Source: an uncultured Granulosicoccaceae bacterium
Lineage (GTDB): Bacteria > Pseudomonadota > Gammaproteobacteria > Granulosicoccales > Granulosicoccaceae
Assembly: GCA_938007995.1 (NCBI GenBank)
Contig: CALLLW010000072.1
Coordinates: forward strand, 1 to 32,692
Direction of reading: 5' to 3'
DNA: 32,692 bases
The translations under genes and the position numbers were made by a program. The notes under the pieces were generated by a model. It was given only the letters and a program-made list of their open reading frames with translations, was not told where the DNA came from and ran no database searches. This document shows positions 24,831 through 32,692 of this stretch, piece after piece (within the stretch, counting starts at the first letter, position 1; each line of letters starts with the position of its first letter).

Positions 24831-26904
24831 GCAGACTGACATGCAATCCAACAGTTTTCTGGTCGAGCTCGGTACTGAAGAGTTACCACCAAAAGCGCTG
24901 ATGAAACTTGCTACCGCTTTTGGCGCAGGCATTATCAGTGGTTTGAAAAACGCCAATCTTGCTGTAGGTGATCACAACATATACGCAGCACCGCGAAGAC
25001 TTGCAGTAGAGATCAATGATGTACCTGCCAGCCAGCAGGATCAAAAAATACAACGCCGTGGCCCGGCAGTATCTGCAGCTTATAAAGATGGAGAGCCGAC
25101 TCAGGCCGCACTCGGGTTTGCTCGATCCTGTGGCGTCGAGCTTTCTGATTGTGAAGAGATCAGCACAGATAAAGGTGCCTGGTTAGCAGTTAATATCGAG
25201 CAGAAAGGTGCTGCGGTCGTGGATCTGTTGCCGGAAATTGTGGCGAAATCACTTGCAGCACTTCCGGTGCCTAGGCGGATGCGTTGGGGTGACAGTGATA
25301 TTGAATTTGTACGGCCGGTGCACTGGTTGGTGATGCTATACGGCAATGACGTGGTTGATGCGACAGTGTTGGGGCTAAATGCCGGGCGCAACACTCGTGG
25401 TCATAGATTTCATAACAATACAGAACTCAGTATTGAGCATCCGGATGACTACCTCTCAACGCTTAAACAGCAAGGTAAAGTTATTGCAGATTTTGCTGAA
25501 CGACGTGAGCTTATTGCCAAAGGGGTTGCTGATGCTGCGGAAAGCGTTAACGGCAAAGCACTAATAGAAGATGCGCTGCTTGATGAAGTAGCGGCACTGG
25601 TTGAATGGCCGGTGCCTGTGATTGGTAACTTCGAAAAGGAATTTCTTGAAATTCCTGAACAGGTTTTAATCACCACGATGAAAGACAATCAAAAATACTT
25701 TCCGTTGTTTGATAGCAATGGAAAGTTAATGCCGATGTTTATCACCATTTCAAATATCGAAAGCATTGAGCCTGATCAGGTAAGAAAAGGCAACGAAGTG
25801 GTTGTAAGACCAAGACTTGCCGATGCAATGTTCTTCTGGCAGCAGGATAAAAAGAAAAAACTTGAAAGCCATCGCGAGGCACTAAAGAAAGTGGTGTTTC
25901 ACAACAAGCTCGGTACGATTGCAGAAAAAACTGATCGAGTGGAGCAGCTGGCGCTTGCCATCGCAGGAAAAATCGGTGCAGATATTAGCCATACCACTCG
26001 TGCAGTAACACTATCAAAGTGTGATTTATTAACTGAAATGGTTGGTGAGTTTGCTTCACTGCAGGGGTTTATGGGTGAGCGTTACGCACGACTGGAAGGT
26101 GAGCCAGAGCCAGTCGCAGTCGCATTGAGCGAACAGTATCTACCACGCTATGCCGATGATGGCATCGCTCAGTCAGGCGTTGGTCAGTCGCTCGCCATAG
26201 CAGATCGACTCGATACCATTGTTGGAATATTTGCAATTGGCCAGAAGCCCACCGGTGTTAAAGACCCGTTCGCGTTGCGGCGCTTATCACTGGGTGTACT
26301 CAGAACACTGATTGAAGGTGGTCTTGAGCTCGATCTTAAAGAGCTGCTTGAGCTGGCAGCTAATGGGCTTGCCGATAAAGCCCAGGCGGATGTAGCAGAA
26401 GTATTCGAGTTTATGCAGGAACGCTTGCGCGCGTACTACGCTGCACTTGAGATCAGCCCGCAGATCTTTGATTCAGTGGTATCTGTGCAGCCGACTTCAC
26501 CACTGGATTTTGATCGGCGTATTAATGCTGTGAAAGCGTTTACACAATTGCCTGAGGCTGAGAGTCTGGCAGCTGCAAATAAACGTATCAACAATATCTT
26601 GAAGAAGAATCCGATGCCTTCAGGTGCGACAGTTGACGCATCATTGTTTGACAGTGATGCTGAGTCTGAATTGTACAGTGCCCTGCATGAACTGAAGCCT
26701 GAAGTAGAAGCAAGCTTTGCCAGCGGCAACTACACGCCAGCGCTGCAGGCACTGTCACGGCTACGTACACCGGTTGATATGTTTTTCGATAAAGTCATGG
26801 TGATGGCAGAGGATGAGAAACTGAAAAACAATCGTCTTGCCATGCTGGGTGAGCTGAGTGTACTGAATTCTCATGTGGCCAATCTTGGTGCGTTACAGTC
26901 GTGA
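24823..26904 (+). CDS. glyS: Glycine--tRNA ligase beta subunit
   Basis: The 693-residue beta subunit binds tRNA-Gly and is needed by the GlyQ alpha subunit for charging. The N-terminus [15 protein letters not shown] and the segments [30 protein letters not shown] and [11 protein letters not shown] are family hallmarks. The length matches the usual ~690 residues. AAGG precedes the ATG, which overlaps the end of glyQ, so the two subunits are translated together in fixed ratio. Its stop overlaps the start of gmhB (GTGA). Confidence 0.96.
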   Translation: MAEQTDMQSNSFLVELGTEELPPKALMKLATAFGAGIISGLKNANLAVGDHNIYAAPRRLAVEINDVPASQQDQKIQRRGPAVSAAYKDGEPTQAALGFARSCGVELSDCEEISTDKGAWLAVNIEQKGAAVVDLLPEIVAKSLAALPVPRRMRWGDSDIEFVRPVHWLVMLYGNDVVDATVLGLNAGRNTRGHRFHNNTELSIEHPDDYLSTLKQQGKVIADFAERRELIAKGVADAAESVNGKALIEDALLDEVAALVEWPVPVIGNFEKEFLEIPEQVLITTMKDNQKYFPLFDSNGKLMPMFITISNIESIEPDQVRKGNEVVVRPRLADAMFFWQQDKKKKLESHREALKKVVFHNKLGTIAEKTDRVEQLALAIAGKIGADISHTTRAVTLSKCDLLTEMVGEFASLQGFMGERYARLEGEPEPVAVALSEQYLPRYADDGIAQSGVGQSLAIADRLDTIVGIFAIGQKPTGVKDPFALRRLSLGVLRTLIEGGLELDLKELLELAANGLADKAQADVAEVFEFMQERLRAYYAALEISPQIFDSVVSVQPTSPLDFDRRINAVKAFTQLPEAESLAAANKRINNILKKNPMPSGATVDASLFDSDAESELYSALHELKPEVEASFASGNYTPALQALSRLRTPVDMFFDKVMVMAEDEKLKNNRLAMLGELSVLNSHVANLGALQS

Positions 26905-27446
26905 ACCTGATAGTTCTTGATCGCGATGGCGTGATCAACGAAGCTCACAATGATGTTATAAGAGATCCGCAGGATTTCATACCGATCGAGGGCAGCCTGG
27001 AAGCGATTGCCAGGCTCACCAGAAACGACTACCGGGTGATTGTGATAACCAATCAATCCGGCATTGCTCATGGCTTACTCACTATTGATGATGTCAGTAA
27101 TGTGCATGCTCACATGCAGCAACTGGCGGCATCTCATGGTGGCAGAATTGATGCGGTATTGGTTTGCCCGCACACGCCCGATGAAGATTGCAGTTGTCGA
27201 AAGCCAAAGCCGGGTATGTTGCACGACCTGATGGAACGGCTGGGTGTTGAGCTGCACGGTGTGCCACTGGTAGGAGATTCGTTGCGTGATCTACAAACCG
27301 CAATGGTTGTTGGTGCGTCACCGGTACTGGTGAAGACCGGCCATGGTGCTGCCACGGTAGAGGAAAACAAACACCTTGAAGGTGTTGATGTTTATGAGAA
27401 CCTGGCTGAATTTGTTGAGCAGTTGTTTATTGAAGACGATACCTAG
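26901..27446 (+). CDS. gmhB: D-glycero-D-manno-heptose 1,7-bisphosphate 7-phosphatase
   Basis: The 181-residue HAD-type phosphatase removes the 7-phosphate of heptose bisphosphate, a step in making ADP-heptose for the lipopolysaccharide inner core. The nucleophile motif is LDRDGVIN (D7 and D9), followed by VITNQSG. The zinc loop CPHTPDEDCSCRKPKPGM and the magnesium motif GDSLRDLQTA are both intact. Its GTG start overlaps the glyS stop by four bases. The glyQ-glyS-gmhB order is common in gammaproteobacteria. Specificity for the alpha or beta anomer cannot be decided here. Confidence 0.92.
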   Translation: MNLIVLDRDGVINEAHNDVIRDPQDFIPIEGSLEAIARLTRNDYRVIVITNQSGIAHGLLTIDDVSNVHAHMQQLAASHGGRIDAVLVCPHTPDEDCSCRKPKPGMLHDLMERLGVELHGVPLVGDSLRDLQTAMVVGASPVLVKTGHGAATVEENKHLEGVDVYENLAEFVEQLFIEDDT

Positions 27447-27503
27447 TGTTGGTCCGGTACGGCAGTAATCTGCGAAGTAAGAAAAATTTTCATACTCAGG
27501 TTT

Positions 27504-28193
27504 TTATCTGCGAAGCAGAAACGGTAACCATCTCCAGAATTGCAGTATCGACGCTAGTGCTGCGGCAACATAGGTGAGTGCGGCTGCGCGTAGAATCCGC
27601 TTTGCCGCAGCTTGCTGATCCGCTGTGATGTACTCGCCTTCTATTAGTATTGGCATGGCTTTGTTGAAGCTCGCATCCCATTCTTCCGGAAGTATAATCA
27701 GGTAGGTTGCGGCACCACAGAGTGCAACCAGCAGCCCTCCAACCAAGGGTATTGCGGCTACAATCGGTATGCGGGTGAGTATGATGGTAAATGGTGCGAG
27801 AGACAGTAACAAAAAACCAATGCGCTGAAGCTTCATGGCCAGTGGTATGTACTTTGAGCGCAATTTAAATACGGTTTCTTTCTTATGCCATTGCAGTGCA
27901 TGACCCACTTCGTGTGCTGCAACTGCGATTGCAGTCAGAGATTTTCCGTCAAAGTTATTGGGTGACAGCCTGACCGCAGGCGTGCTGCTATCGAAATGAT
28001 CGCGATTCGGTTCGGTTTTTTCAACAACGACATCGTTAATACCAAATCGCTTCAACAAGTGTGTGGCAAGCTCGCCACCGGTGCCGGGAATGTCCGGCTT
28101 GTCACCGCCATAGCGAAAGAACACCCAGCGTATCCAGAGTTGTGGCCCGAGAACCAGTGCGCCGATCAGCAGTATGATAAATACTAAAGGCAT
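27504..28193 (-). CDS. YugP-like membrane zinc metallopeptidase
   Basis: The 229-residue protein belongs to the Zn_peptidase_2 (YugP) family of membrane-bound neutral zinc metallopeptidases. It starts with a transmembrane helix (LVFIILLIGALVLGPQLW). The zinc-binding HEVGH is at residues 94-98, after AIAVAA. A likely third ligand lies in LPEEWDASFNKAM (E170 or E171). Two further hydrophobic segments lie near 122-165, and one near the C-terminus. Substrates are not known for the family. The start lies five bases after the tatD stop, so the two are probably cotranscribed. Confidence 0.87.
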   Translation of the reverse strand: MPLVFIILLIGALVLGPQLWIRWVFFRYGGDKPDIPGTGGELATHLLKRFGINDVVVEKTEPNRDHFDSSTPAVRLSPNNFDGKSLTAIAVAAHEVGHALQWHKKETVFKLRSKYIPLAMKLQRIGFLLLSLAPFTIILTRIPIVAAIPLVGGLLVALCGAATYLIILPEEWDASFNKAMPILIEGEYITADQQAAAKRILRAAALTYVAAALASILQFWRWLPFLLRR

Positions 28194-28198
28194 AGGTT

Positions 28199-28978
28199 TC
28201 AGACAGCTTCCGGCAGTTTAAAAAGCTGACGTGCATTGGCGTTACTCGCTTCAATAACGCTTGATGGTGATATGTCTTTAATTGCAGAAATTTGTTGTAC
28301 CACTTCTGTGATGTACGCAGGTTCATTTCTCTGGCCGCTGCGTGATTGACCCGGTTGGTCCGGCGCATCGGTTTCGATCATCATTGCAGAAATAGGTAGT
28401 GATTTAATCAGCTTTTTCAAGCGATGTGCCCTGTCGTAAGTGATAGCGCCACCAAAGCTCAGCAGGTAACCCAGATCAATCAACTGCTGCGCCTGCTGTA
28501 AGCTGCCATTGTAACTGTGAATGACACCGGTGGTGTTTGCAGTTGCAGATTTAACAGTCAGAGTGACATCCTCAACCGCTTTTCTTGCATGAATGATCAA
28601 TGGCAGCTTAAAGCGCGCGGCGAGTTCTATTTGCGCAACAAAGAACCGGTGTTGTTTTTTATAGTTGGTGTCTTTGATGAATTTATCCAGTCCGCATTCT
28701 CCCACTGCCACACAATCTGTGGTTTGCAGTGCGGCTTCGAGCAGGTCCAGGTGTTGGTTAGTGTGTTGATCAATATATGCCGGATGTAATCCGGCTGTGG
28801 CAAATACATTGTTGTACTGCTTTGAAATAGAAACAATCTTGCTCCAGCGTGCTTGTGTGGTGGCCGGGATAATCATTTCGGTCACACCGGCGGCCACGGC
28901 TTTTGCATACACATCATCACGATCATGATCAAAGCGATCATCATCGAAGTGAATATGTGTATCTATGATTTTAGCCAT
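28199..28978 (-). CDS. TatD-family metal-dependent hydrolase
   Basis: The 259-residue protein has the TatD amidohydrolase-like barrel. The metal motif IDTHIHFD occurs at residues 5-12. The glutamate of VAVGECGLD, the histidine of PLIIHARKA and GVIHSYNG follow, and the closing aspartate lies in IETDAPDQ. Family members are Mg-dependent 3'-5' DNases or phosphodiesterases. It fits the YjjV branch by length, though I cannot decide between TatD, YcfH and YjjV. Downstream it is coupled to the zinc peptidase gene. Upstream, a 13-bp tandem repeat separates it from the aldo/keto reductase gene. Confidence 0.92.
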   Translation of the reverse strand: MAKIIDTHIHFDDDRFDHDRDDVYAKAVAAGVTEMIIPATTQARWSKIVSISKQYNNVFATAGLHPAYIDQHTNQHLDLLEAALQTTDCVAVGECGLDKFIKDTNYKKQHRFFVAQIELAARFKLPLIIHARKAVEDVTLTVKSATANTTGVIHSYNGSLQQAQQLIDLGYLLSFGGAITYDRAHRLKKLIKSLPISAMMIETDAPDQPGQSRSGQRNEPAYITEVVQQISAIKDISPSSVIEASNANARQLFKLPEAV

Positions 28979-28992
28979 GCTTTACTGGCAAA

Positions 28993-29042
28993 GATTATTG
29001 GAATGGATTATTGGAATGGATTACGGGCATGGATTCGGCATG
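28993..29042. repeat. 13-bp tandem repeat running into a gene end
   Basis: Two identical units GATTATTGGAATG (28993-29005 and 29006-29018) are followed by GATTACGGGCATG (29019-29031) and the shortened GATTCGGCATG (29032-29042). The last units encode the MPNPCP C-terminus and stop of the aldo/keto reductase. Confidence 0.85.
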
Positions 29043-30064
29043 GTGGCATGAACCTGCTGAATCTGCTTCATGGCCTGTTGTGGAATTTCTGTATCAACAC
29101 TGTCGCAGTTCTGCTGGAGTTGTTCGAGTGTGGTAGCACCCACAATAGTTGATGTCACAAATGGTTGCTGGTGAACAAATGCCAGTGCCATCAGTGACGG
29201 ATTTATATTGTGTCGTCTGGCAATATCCACATACTGTGTTATCGCATCAGTAGCGCGTTCAGTGGTGTAGCGATAGAAGTAGTTTTTATGTAGCGTCAGT
29301 CTGGCATTGTCCGGTTGTTGATCGTTGAGATATTTGCCGCTTAAAGATCCGGCGGCTAGTGGCGAGTAGGCGAGTAGTCCAATCTGACTTCTGTGTGCAA
29401 ACTCTGCCATACCGATTTCATAGGTTCTGTTTAGCAGGCAGTACGGGTTTTGCACTGATGCAATTAACGGTAGCTGGTTAAGCTCAGACTGCATCAGGTA
29501 TTGGTGCAGGCCCCACGGTGTTTCGTTGGACACACCAATATGTCTAATTTTTCCAGCCTGTTGAAGCTTTGCCAGTACTTCAAGCGTTTCACTTATCGGA
29601 TTATGATGTTTGTCTTTGCCGTAGTCGTAGCCGAGCTTGCCGAAGTAGTTGGTGTTGCGTGATGGCCAGTGTATTTGATACAGATCAATATAGTCGGTGC
29701 GCAGGCGTTGCAGGCTTTCATGTAATGCTTGTTCGATTTGCTTTGGTTCGAGCTTAGGTCCGCCACGAATGTAGCCAATCCACTTTTTCGGCGCCGGGCC
29801 AACCACTTTGCTGGCAATAATGAATTTGCTTCGATCCTGATGCTGCAGCCAGTTGCCGATATATCGCTCGCTTAAACCGGTTGTGCTTTCACTTGCCGGT
29901 GCCGGGTATAGCTCGGCGGTATCGATAAGGTTGATACCTCGCTCTGCGCCAAGTGAGAGCTGATCATGTGCCTCTGACTGGTTGTTCTGCTGGCCGAATG
30001 TCATTGTGCCGAGGCTGACAGCACTGACCTCGATACCGGTTTTGCCCAACGGCTTGTATTTCAT
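29021..30064 (-). CDS. Aldo/keto reductase, Tas-like
   Basis: The 347-residue NADPH-dependent oxidoreductase has an aldo/keto reductase barrel. The catalytic Asp and Tyr lie in INLIDTAELYP. The Lys is in IIASKVVG and the His in DYIDLYQIHWPSRNTNYFG. The cofactor-binding end has STIVGATTLEQLQQN. Length and the YIDLYQIHWP segment fit the E. coli Tas (YghZ/YajO-like) group, whose physiological substrate is unclear. The final residues are encoded by a 13-bp tandem repeat, so the C-terminus may be atypical. It is transcribed on its own or after the SLC13 gene; a compound hairpin lies in between. Confidence 0.92.
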   Translation of the reverse strand: MKYKPLGKTGIEVSAVSLGTMTFGQQNNQSEAHDQLSLGAERGINLIDTAELYPAPASESTTGLSERYIGNWLQHQDRSKFIIASKVVGPAPKKWIGYIRGGPKLEPKQIEQALHESLQRLRTDYIDLYQIHWPSRNTNYFGKLGYDYGKDKHHNPISETLEVLAKLQQAGKIRHIGVSNETPWGLHQYLMQSELNQLPLIASVQNPYCLLNRTYEIGMAEFAHRSQIGLLAYSPLAAGSLSGKYLNDQQPDNARLTLHKNYFYRYTTERATDAITQYVDIARRHNINPSLMALAFVHQQPFVTSTIVGATTLEQLQQNCDSVDTEIPQQAMKQIQQVHATMPNPCP

Positions 30065-30102
30065 TCATTCGCACCGTGGTTGTACGAAATCACAGTTGAG
30101 AA

Positions 30103-30140
30103 CCGGGAGTCTGCGCGGCAGAAATTCACATAACTCCCGG
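30103..30140. other. Compound inverted repeat between genes
   Basis: CCGGGAGT (30103-30110) pairs with ACTCCCGG (30133-30140), and CTGC-CGC-GCAG forms a small inner hairpin at 30111-30121 just inside. No T tract follows on the minus strand. It may slow transcription from the SLC13 gene or serve as a binding site. Confidence 0.45.
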
Positions 30141-30146
30141 GCTGAA

Positions 30147-32009
30147 TTAAAAAATCAGGTTCAGCATGGTCAGGCTGACGATCAAAAATAATACACTCAT
30201 GATGGTACCGGCGCGCATAAAGTCGATAACCCGGTATCCGGCAGGGCCCATTATTAATGCGTTGACCTGATGCGTGGGTATGATAAACGAATTGGACGTA
30301 GCGATCGCGACAGTCAGTGCAAACAGCGCTGGATCAGCGCCCGCGCCAATGGCTATATTGATGGCCAACGGCACCAACAGCACGGTCGCACCGATGTTCG
30401 ACATCACCAGTGTGAAAACGGTTGCGAGTATGGCGATCACGGTTTGCAACAACCAGATCGGTACATCGCCGAGTACCTGCAGTGTGTGCATCGCAATCCA
30501 TGCAGCTGTGCCGGATTTTTCAACAGCAAGGCCAAGCGGGATCAGGCTCGCTAGCAGAAAAACCGTTTTCCAGCTGACTGCCCGATAGGCTTCGTCCATC
30601 GTCAGTACGCCCGCCAACACCATGCCGACTGCACCTACTAATAAGGAGATAGACAGGCGCAGCTCGGAGAGCAGCACCAGTGATACGGCAAGTAGAAAGA
30701 AGAACATTGCATGGCGTATTTTATTTGGCCGCAGTTCTTCATCCACATGGTCTGTGACGATGGCGTAGTCTTTGTTGTCACGAAGTTTTTTCAGGTTCCG
30801 CCAGGCAGTGTGGGCCACCAGTGTGTCACCGCCCTGCAACGGGGTATCACGGACTTTTTCTTCCAGTGTGTAGCCGGCGCGATAGATTCTTAGTATATGT
30901 AAACCATCGTTGCGGCGCAGCTGCAGATCATTGAGGGTCTGTCCCACTAGTGATGAGCCAGGTGGTACCACTATCTCTGCGATACCGGTCTCCTGTGCGT
31001 TCATGACGTTTGAAAAGTGGTTTTCTCCTTTGACAATCCGCAGTTTGTACTGGCGTGCAAACTTAACCAGCTGACGTTTGTTGCTGAGCACGCCGATGTA
31101 GCTGTTCACCCAGATCACGTCTTTGCCGTCTGGTACCACCGAGATCTCATCACCGTTTCTGACCGCCAGTACAAACGGCACGTCTTCGAGAGTGCGTTCG
31201 ATCTGCATAATGGTCATACCGACGAGCGGGCTGTCCAGTGTTGCCTGCAATTCGAACAGCTCACCAGTGATGCCGTATACGCGTTGAAAATACTCAACCG
31301 TTCTGGTGGTGCTCTCGCGTTTCTTTTCTGACTTTACGCTGGGCAGAACAAATCGACCAAACACCACAAAAAACAAAATGCCAGTGGCGATCAGCGCGAG
31401 GCCAATCGGAGTCACATCAAATAAGCCGAATGTCTGCATCTGGTGTTCGGCTGGCAGCGCTTTGTTTGAAGACAGCATTAAGTCATTAAGAAGAATCAAC
31501 GGGCTGGAGCCGACCATGGTTACTGTGCCACCCAGAATGGCGCAGAAACCCATCGGCATTAGCAGGCGTGACATAGGTATGTTGGTGCGCCGGCTGATTC
31601 TGCTGACCACAGGTAGAAACAATGCCGCAGCACCGACGTTCTGCATAAAGCTTGAGATGATTCCGACTGCACCGGATATCAGCGGTGTGATGCGTGACTC
31701 TGTGCTGCCACCCTTGCGTAGAATCCAGTTGGCGACGCGACTCATGATGCCGGTTTTGTCGAGACCCGCACCAATAATCATCACTGCAATAATCGAAATT
31801 ACCGCGTTGCTTGAAAAACCATCGAACAGTTCCTGAGATTCTATAACCGGTTGCAGCCCGGGCAGCATGGTAGTCAGTCCGAGTGCCACCATAATGGAGA
31901 TCGCAGCAACATCGATACGGACGACTTCACTGACAAACAAAAAGACAGTCAGAAAGAGCAGGCCGAGCACCAGGATAATTTCAGGAGTGAGTGTGCCGGC
32001 TGCGTTCAT
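30147..32009 (-). CDS. SLC13/DASS-type transporter with TrkA-C domains
   Basis: The 620-residue inner-membrane protein has N- and C-terminal clusters of hydrophobic helices on either side of a soluble section (about residues 220-390). The membrane parts carry NVGAAALFLPV, SNIGATVLLVPLAI and SNSFIIPTHQVNALI, which match the SLC13/citrate-type (CitMHS/ArsB-like) fold. The soluble part appears to hold two TrkA-C domains: GELFELQATLDSPLVGMTI, and IAEIVVPPGSSLVGQTLNDL. Members import dicarboxylates, sulfate or other anions with Na+. The ligand is not decided here. The ATG has no strong ribosome-binding site. Confidence 0.88.
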   Translation of the reverse strand: MNAAGTLTPEIILVLGLLFLTVFLFVSEVVRIDVAAISIMVALGLTTMLPGLQPVIESQELFDGFSSNAVISIIAVMIIGAGLDKTGIMSRVANWILRKGGSTESRITPLISGAVGIISSFMQNVGAAALFLPVVSRISRRTNIPMSRLLMPMGFCAILGGTVTMVGSSPLILLNDLMLSSNKALPAEHQMQTFGLFDVTPIGLALIATGILFFVVFGRFVLPSVKSEKKRESTTRTVEYFQRVYGITGELFELQATLDSPLVGMTIMQIERTLEDVPFVLAVRNGDEISVVPDGKDVIWVNSYIGVLSNKRQLVKFARQYKLRIVKGENHFSNVMNAQETGIAEIVVPPGSSLVGQTLNDLQLRRNDGLHILRIYRAGYTLEEKVRDTPLQGGDTLVAHTAWRNLKKLRDNKDYAIVTDHVDEELRPNKIRHAMFFFLLAVSLVLLSELRLSISLLVGAVGMVLAGVLTMDEAYRAVSWKTVFLLASLIPLGLAVEKSGTAAWIAMHTLQVLGDVPIWLLQTVIAILATVFTLVMSNIGATVLLVPLAINIAIGAGADPALFALTVAIATSNSFIIPTHQVNALIMGPAGYRVIDFMRAGTIMSVLFLIVSLTMLNLIF

Positions 32010-32565
32010 TAGGCTCTGGCGAAGAGGTCTCTTACTGGTTGTATCCGGCAGATGTAAATCGACCGGTTGAAAAAGCGGGTTTCAATCACTGAAGCTCGCA
32101 CGTTTTGTTGTTGCTGACCGGTTGTGCAATATGCATTGCGTAACCGATGGATTGTCCGGAGAAATTCCGGCAAGCCGATAGCTTGGCAAGTCTGTTCTGT
32201 GGCAGGCCGTCATTACAGGTTCCGTAGATGGAGCCCGATGCTGGTTCTTTGGCAGAGCGGAGTTGAGTATCTTGCTAGCGTTTCGACGCAAGTGACGACC
32301 AGACTACTGTTGCAAAAATCGTTTCACATTTGAATGTTGCAGCGGCTTCGAAATGCAAAAGACTTTAAGATCGACAGAGGTAACCGACGCCTTGGAAAAT
32401 CTGCCAAAAGTATATCGTTGTTACCAATAACTGACTACACCCGTTTTGTTGCAGATCGAAAAATAATGTCCTGACATTGATGCTTTTTACAGGCGTATGG
32501 CGAGCTAGTAATCTAATGATCTGTTTTTGTATCGGTCTGTTTATCATTTGGGTAACTACTCACCC
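32010..32565. other. Gene-free region before the right edge
   Basis: About 550 bases upstream of the SLC13 gene show no recognisable gene. Short frames here lack conserved motifs. The SLC13 promoter should lie in the first part but was not identified with confidence. Confidence 0.5.
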
Positions 32566-32692
32566 CTAAACTGAGTTGGCTCGTCCTGCTAATGCGATTT
32601 GGATGGCCAAGAGCGAGTTGTAGCCTTTCCTTTCCATCGTTTGCAGGTAGCTCGTTATCCGACAATACGCCTCAGCACATTGCCGCTTGCGG
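32566..32692 (-). pseudogene. Transposase-like C-terminal tail (partial)
   Basis: A frame enters from the right edge on the minus strand and ends at TAG (32566-32568), giving 41 codons. It reads YCRITSYLQTMERKGYNSLL then AIQIALAGR, which resembles the C-terminal helix of some IS66-like transposases. The assignment rests on this short tail and on the other IS remnants at the left edge. The gene may be intact beyond the window. Confidence 0.45.

Noticed and set aside
31306..31836. A 176-codon plus-strand frame opposite the SLC13 gene
   Set aside because: It is an antisense shadow; the minus-strand frame encodes clear membrane and TrkA-C segments.

Overview
The window looks like a chromosomal segment of a Gram-negative gammaproteobacterium, probably marine or environmental. 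The evidence is the glyQ-glyS-gmhB gene order, a periplasmic copper-resistance operon, outer-membrane-factor and lipoprotein genes, and a type IV pilus/type II secretion-like operon. No rRNA, tRNA, CRISPR array or complete mobile element was seen. Species cannot be named from the sequence alone.

Layout. (1) 1-1090 holds broken insertion sequences: the tail of an IS66-type transposase and an internally deleted IS3-type element. (2) 1144-5069 (minus) is a sugar ABC uptake operon, frcB-frcC-frcA-frcK, very like the rhizobial fructose system. It has a strong terminator hairpin between the binding-protein gene and the permease gene. A GNAT acetyltransferase gene diverges from it. (3) 5908-14508 (plus) is an eight-gene pilus/pseudopilus operon: an assembly ATPase, a polytopic platform protein, GspL/PilM-N-like, GspM/PilO-like and GspC/PilP-like inner-membrane proteins, and three pilin-like proteins, two of which share an LPCP motif. 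It lacks a secretin and a prepilin peptidase. Short degenerate tandem repeats lie on both sides of the ATPase gene. (4) 14572-15584 (minus) encodes two small exported proteins, one of them a DUF4124 protein. (5) 15809-20794 (minus) is a copper-resistance block: a His-rich DUF2946/CopL-like protein, a small exported protein, a TolC-like lipoprotein, a short multicopper oxidase with a C-terminal SH3 domain, a CusF-like protein and a cupredoxin. No RND pump genes are present. (6) 21016-23206 (minus) encodes a Hanks-type Ser/Thr kinase and a eukaryotic-type (GSII) glutamine synthetase, with hairpins after the synthetase gene and a foldable leader before it. (7) 23913-27446 (plus) is the housekeeping glyQ-glyS-gmhB operon. 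(8) 27504-32009 (minus) encodes a YugP-like zinc peptidase, a TatD-family hydrolase, an aldo/keto reductase and an SLC13-type transporter with TrkA-C domains. (9) 32010-32692 has no recognisable gene except a transposase-like C-terminal tail at the right edge.

The most interesting parts are the secretin-less pseudopilus operon with paired LPCP proteins, the multicopper oxidase-SH3 fusion inside a pump-less copper operon, the eukaryotic-type glutamine synthetase with its structured leader, and three unrelated families of 13-18 bp tandem repeats in gene spacers, two of which run into coding sequence.
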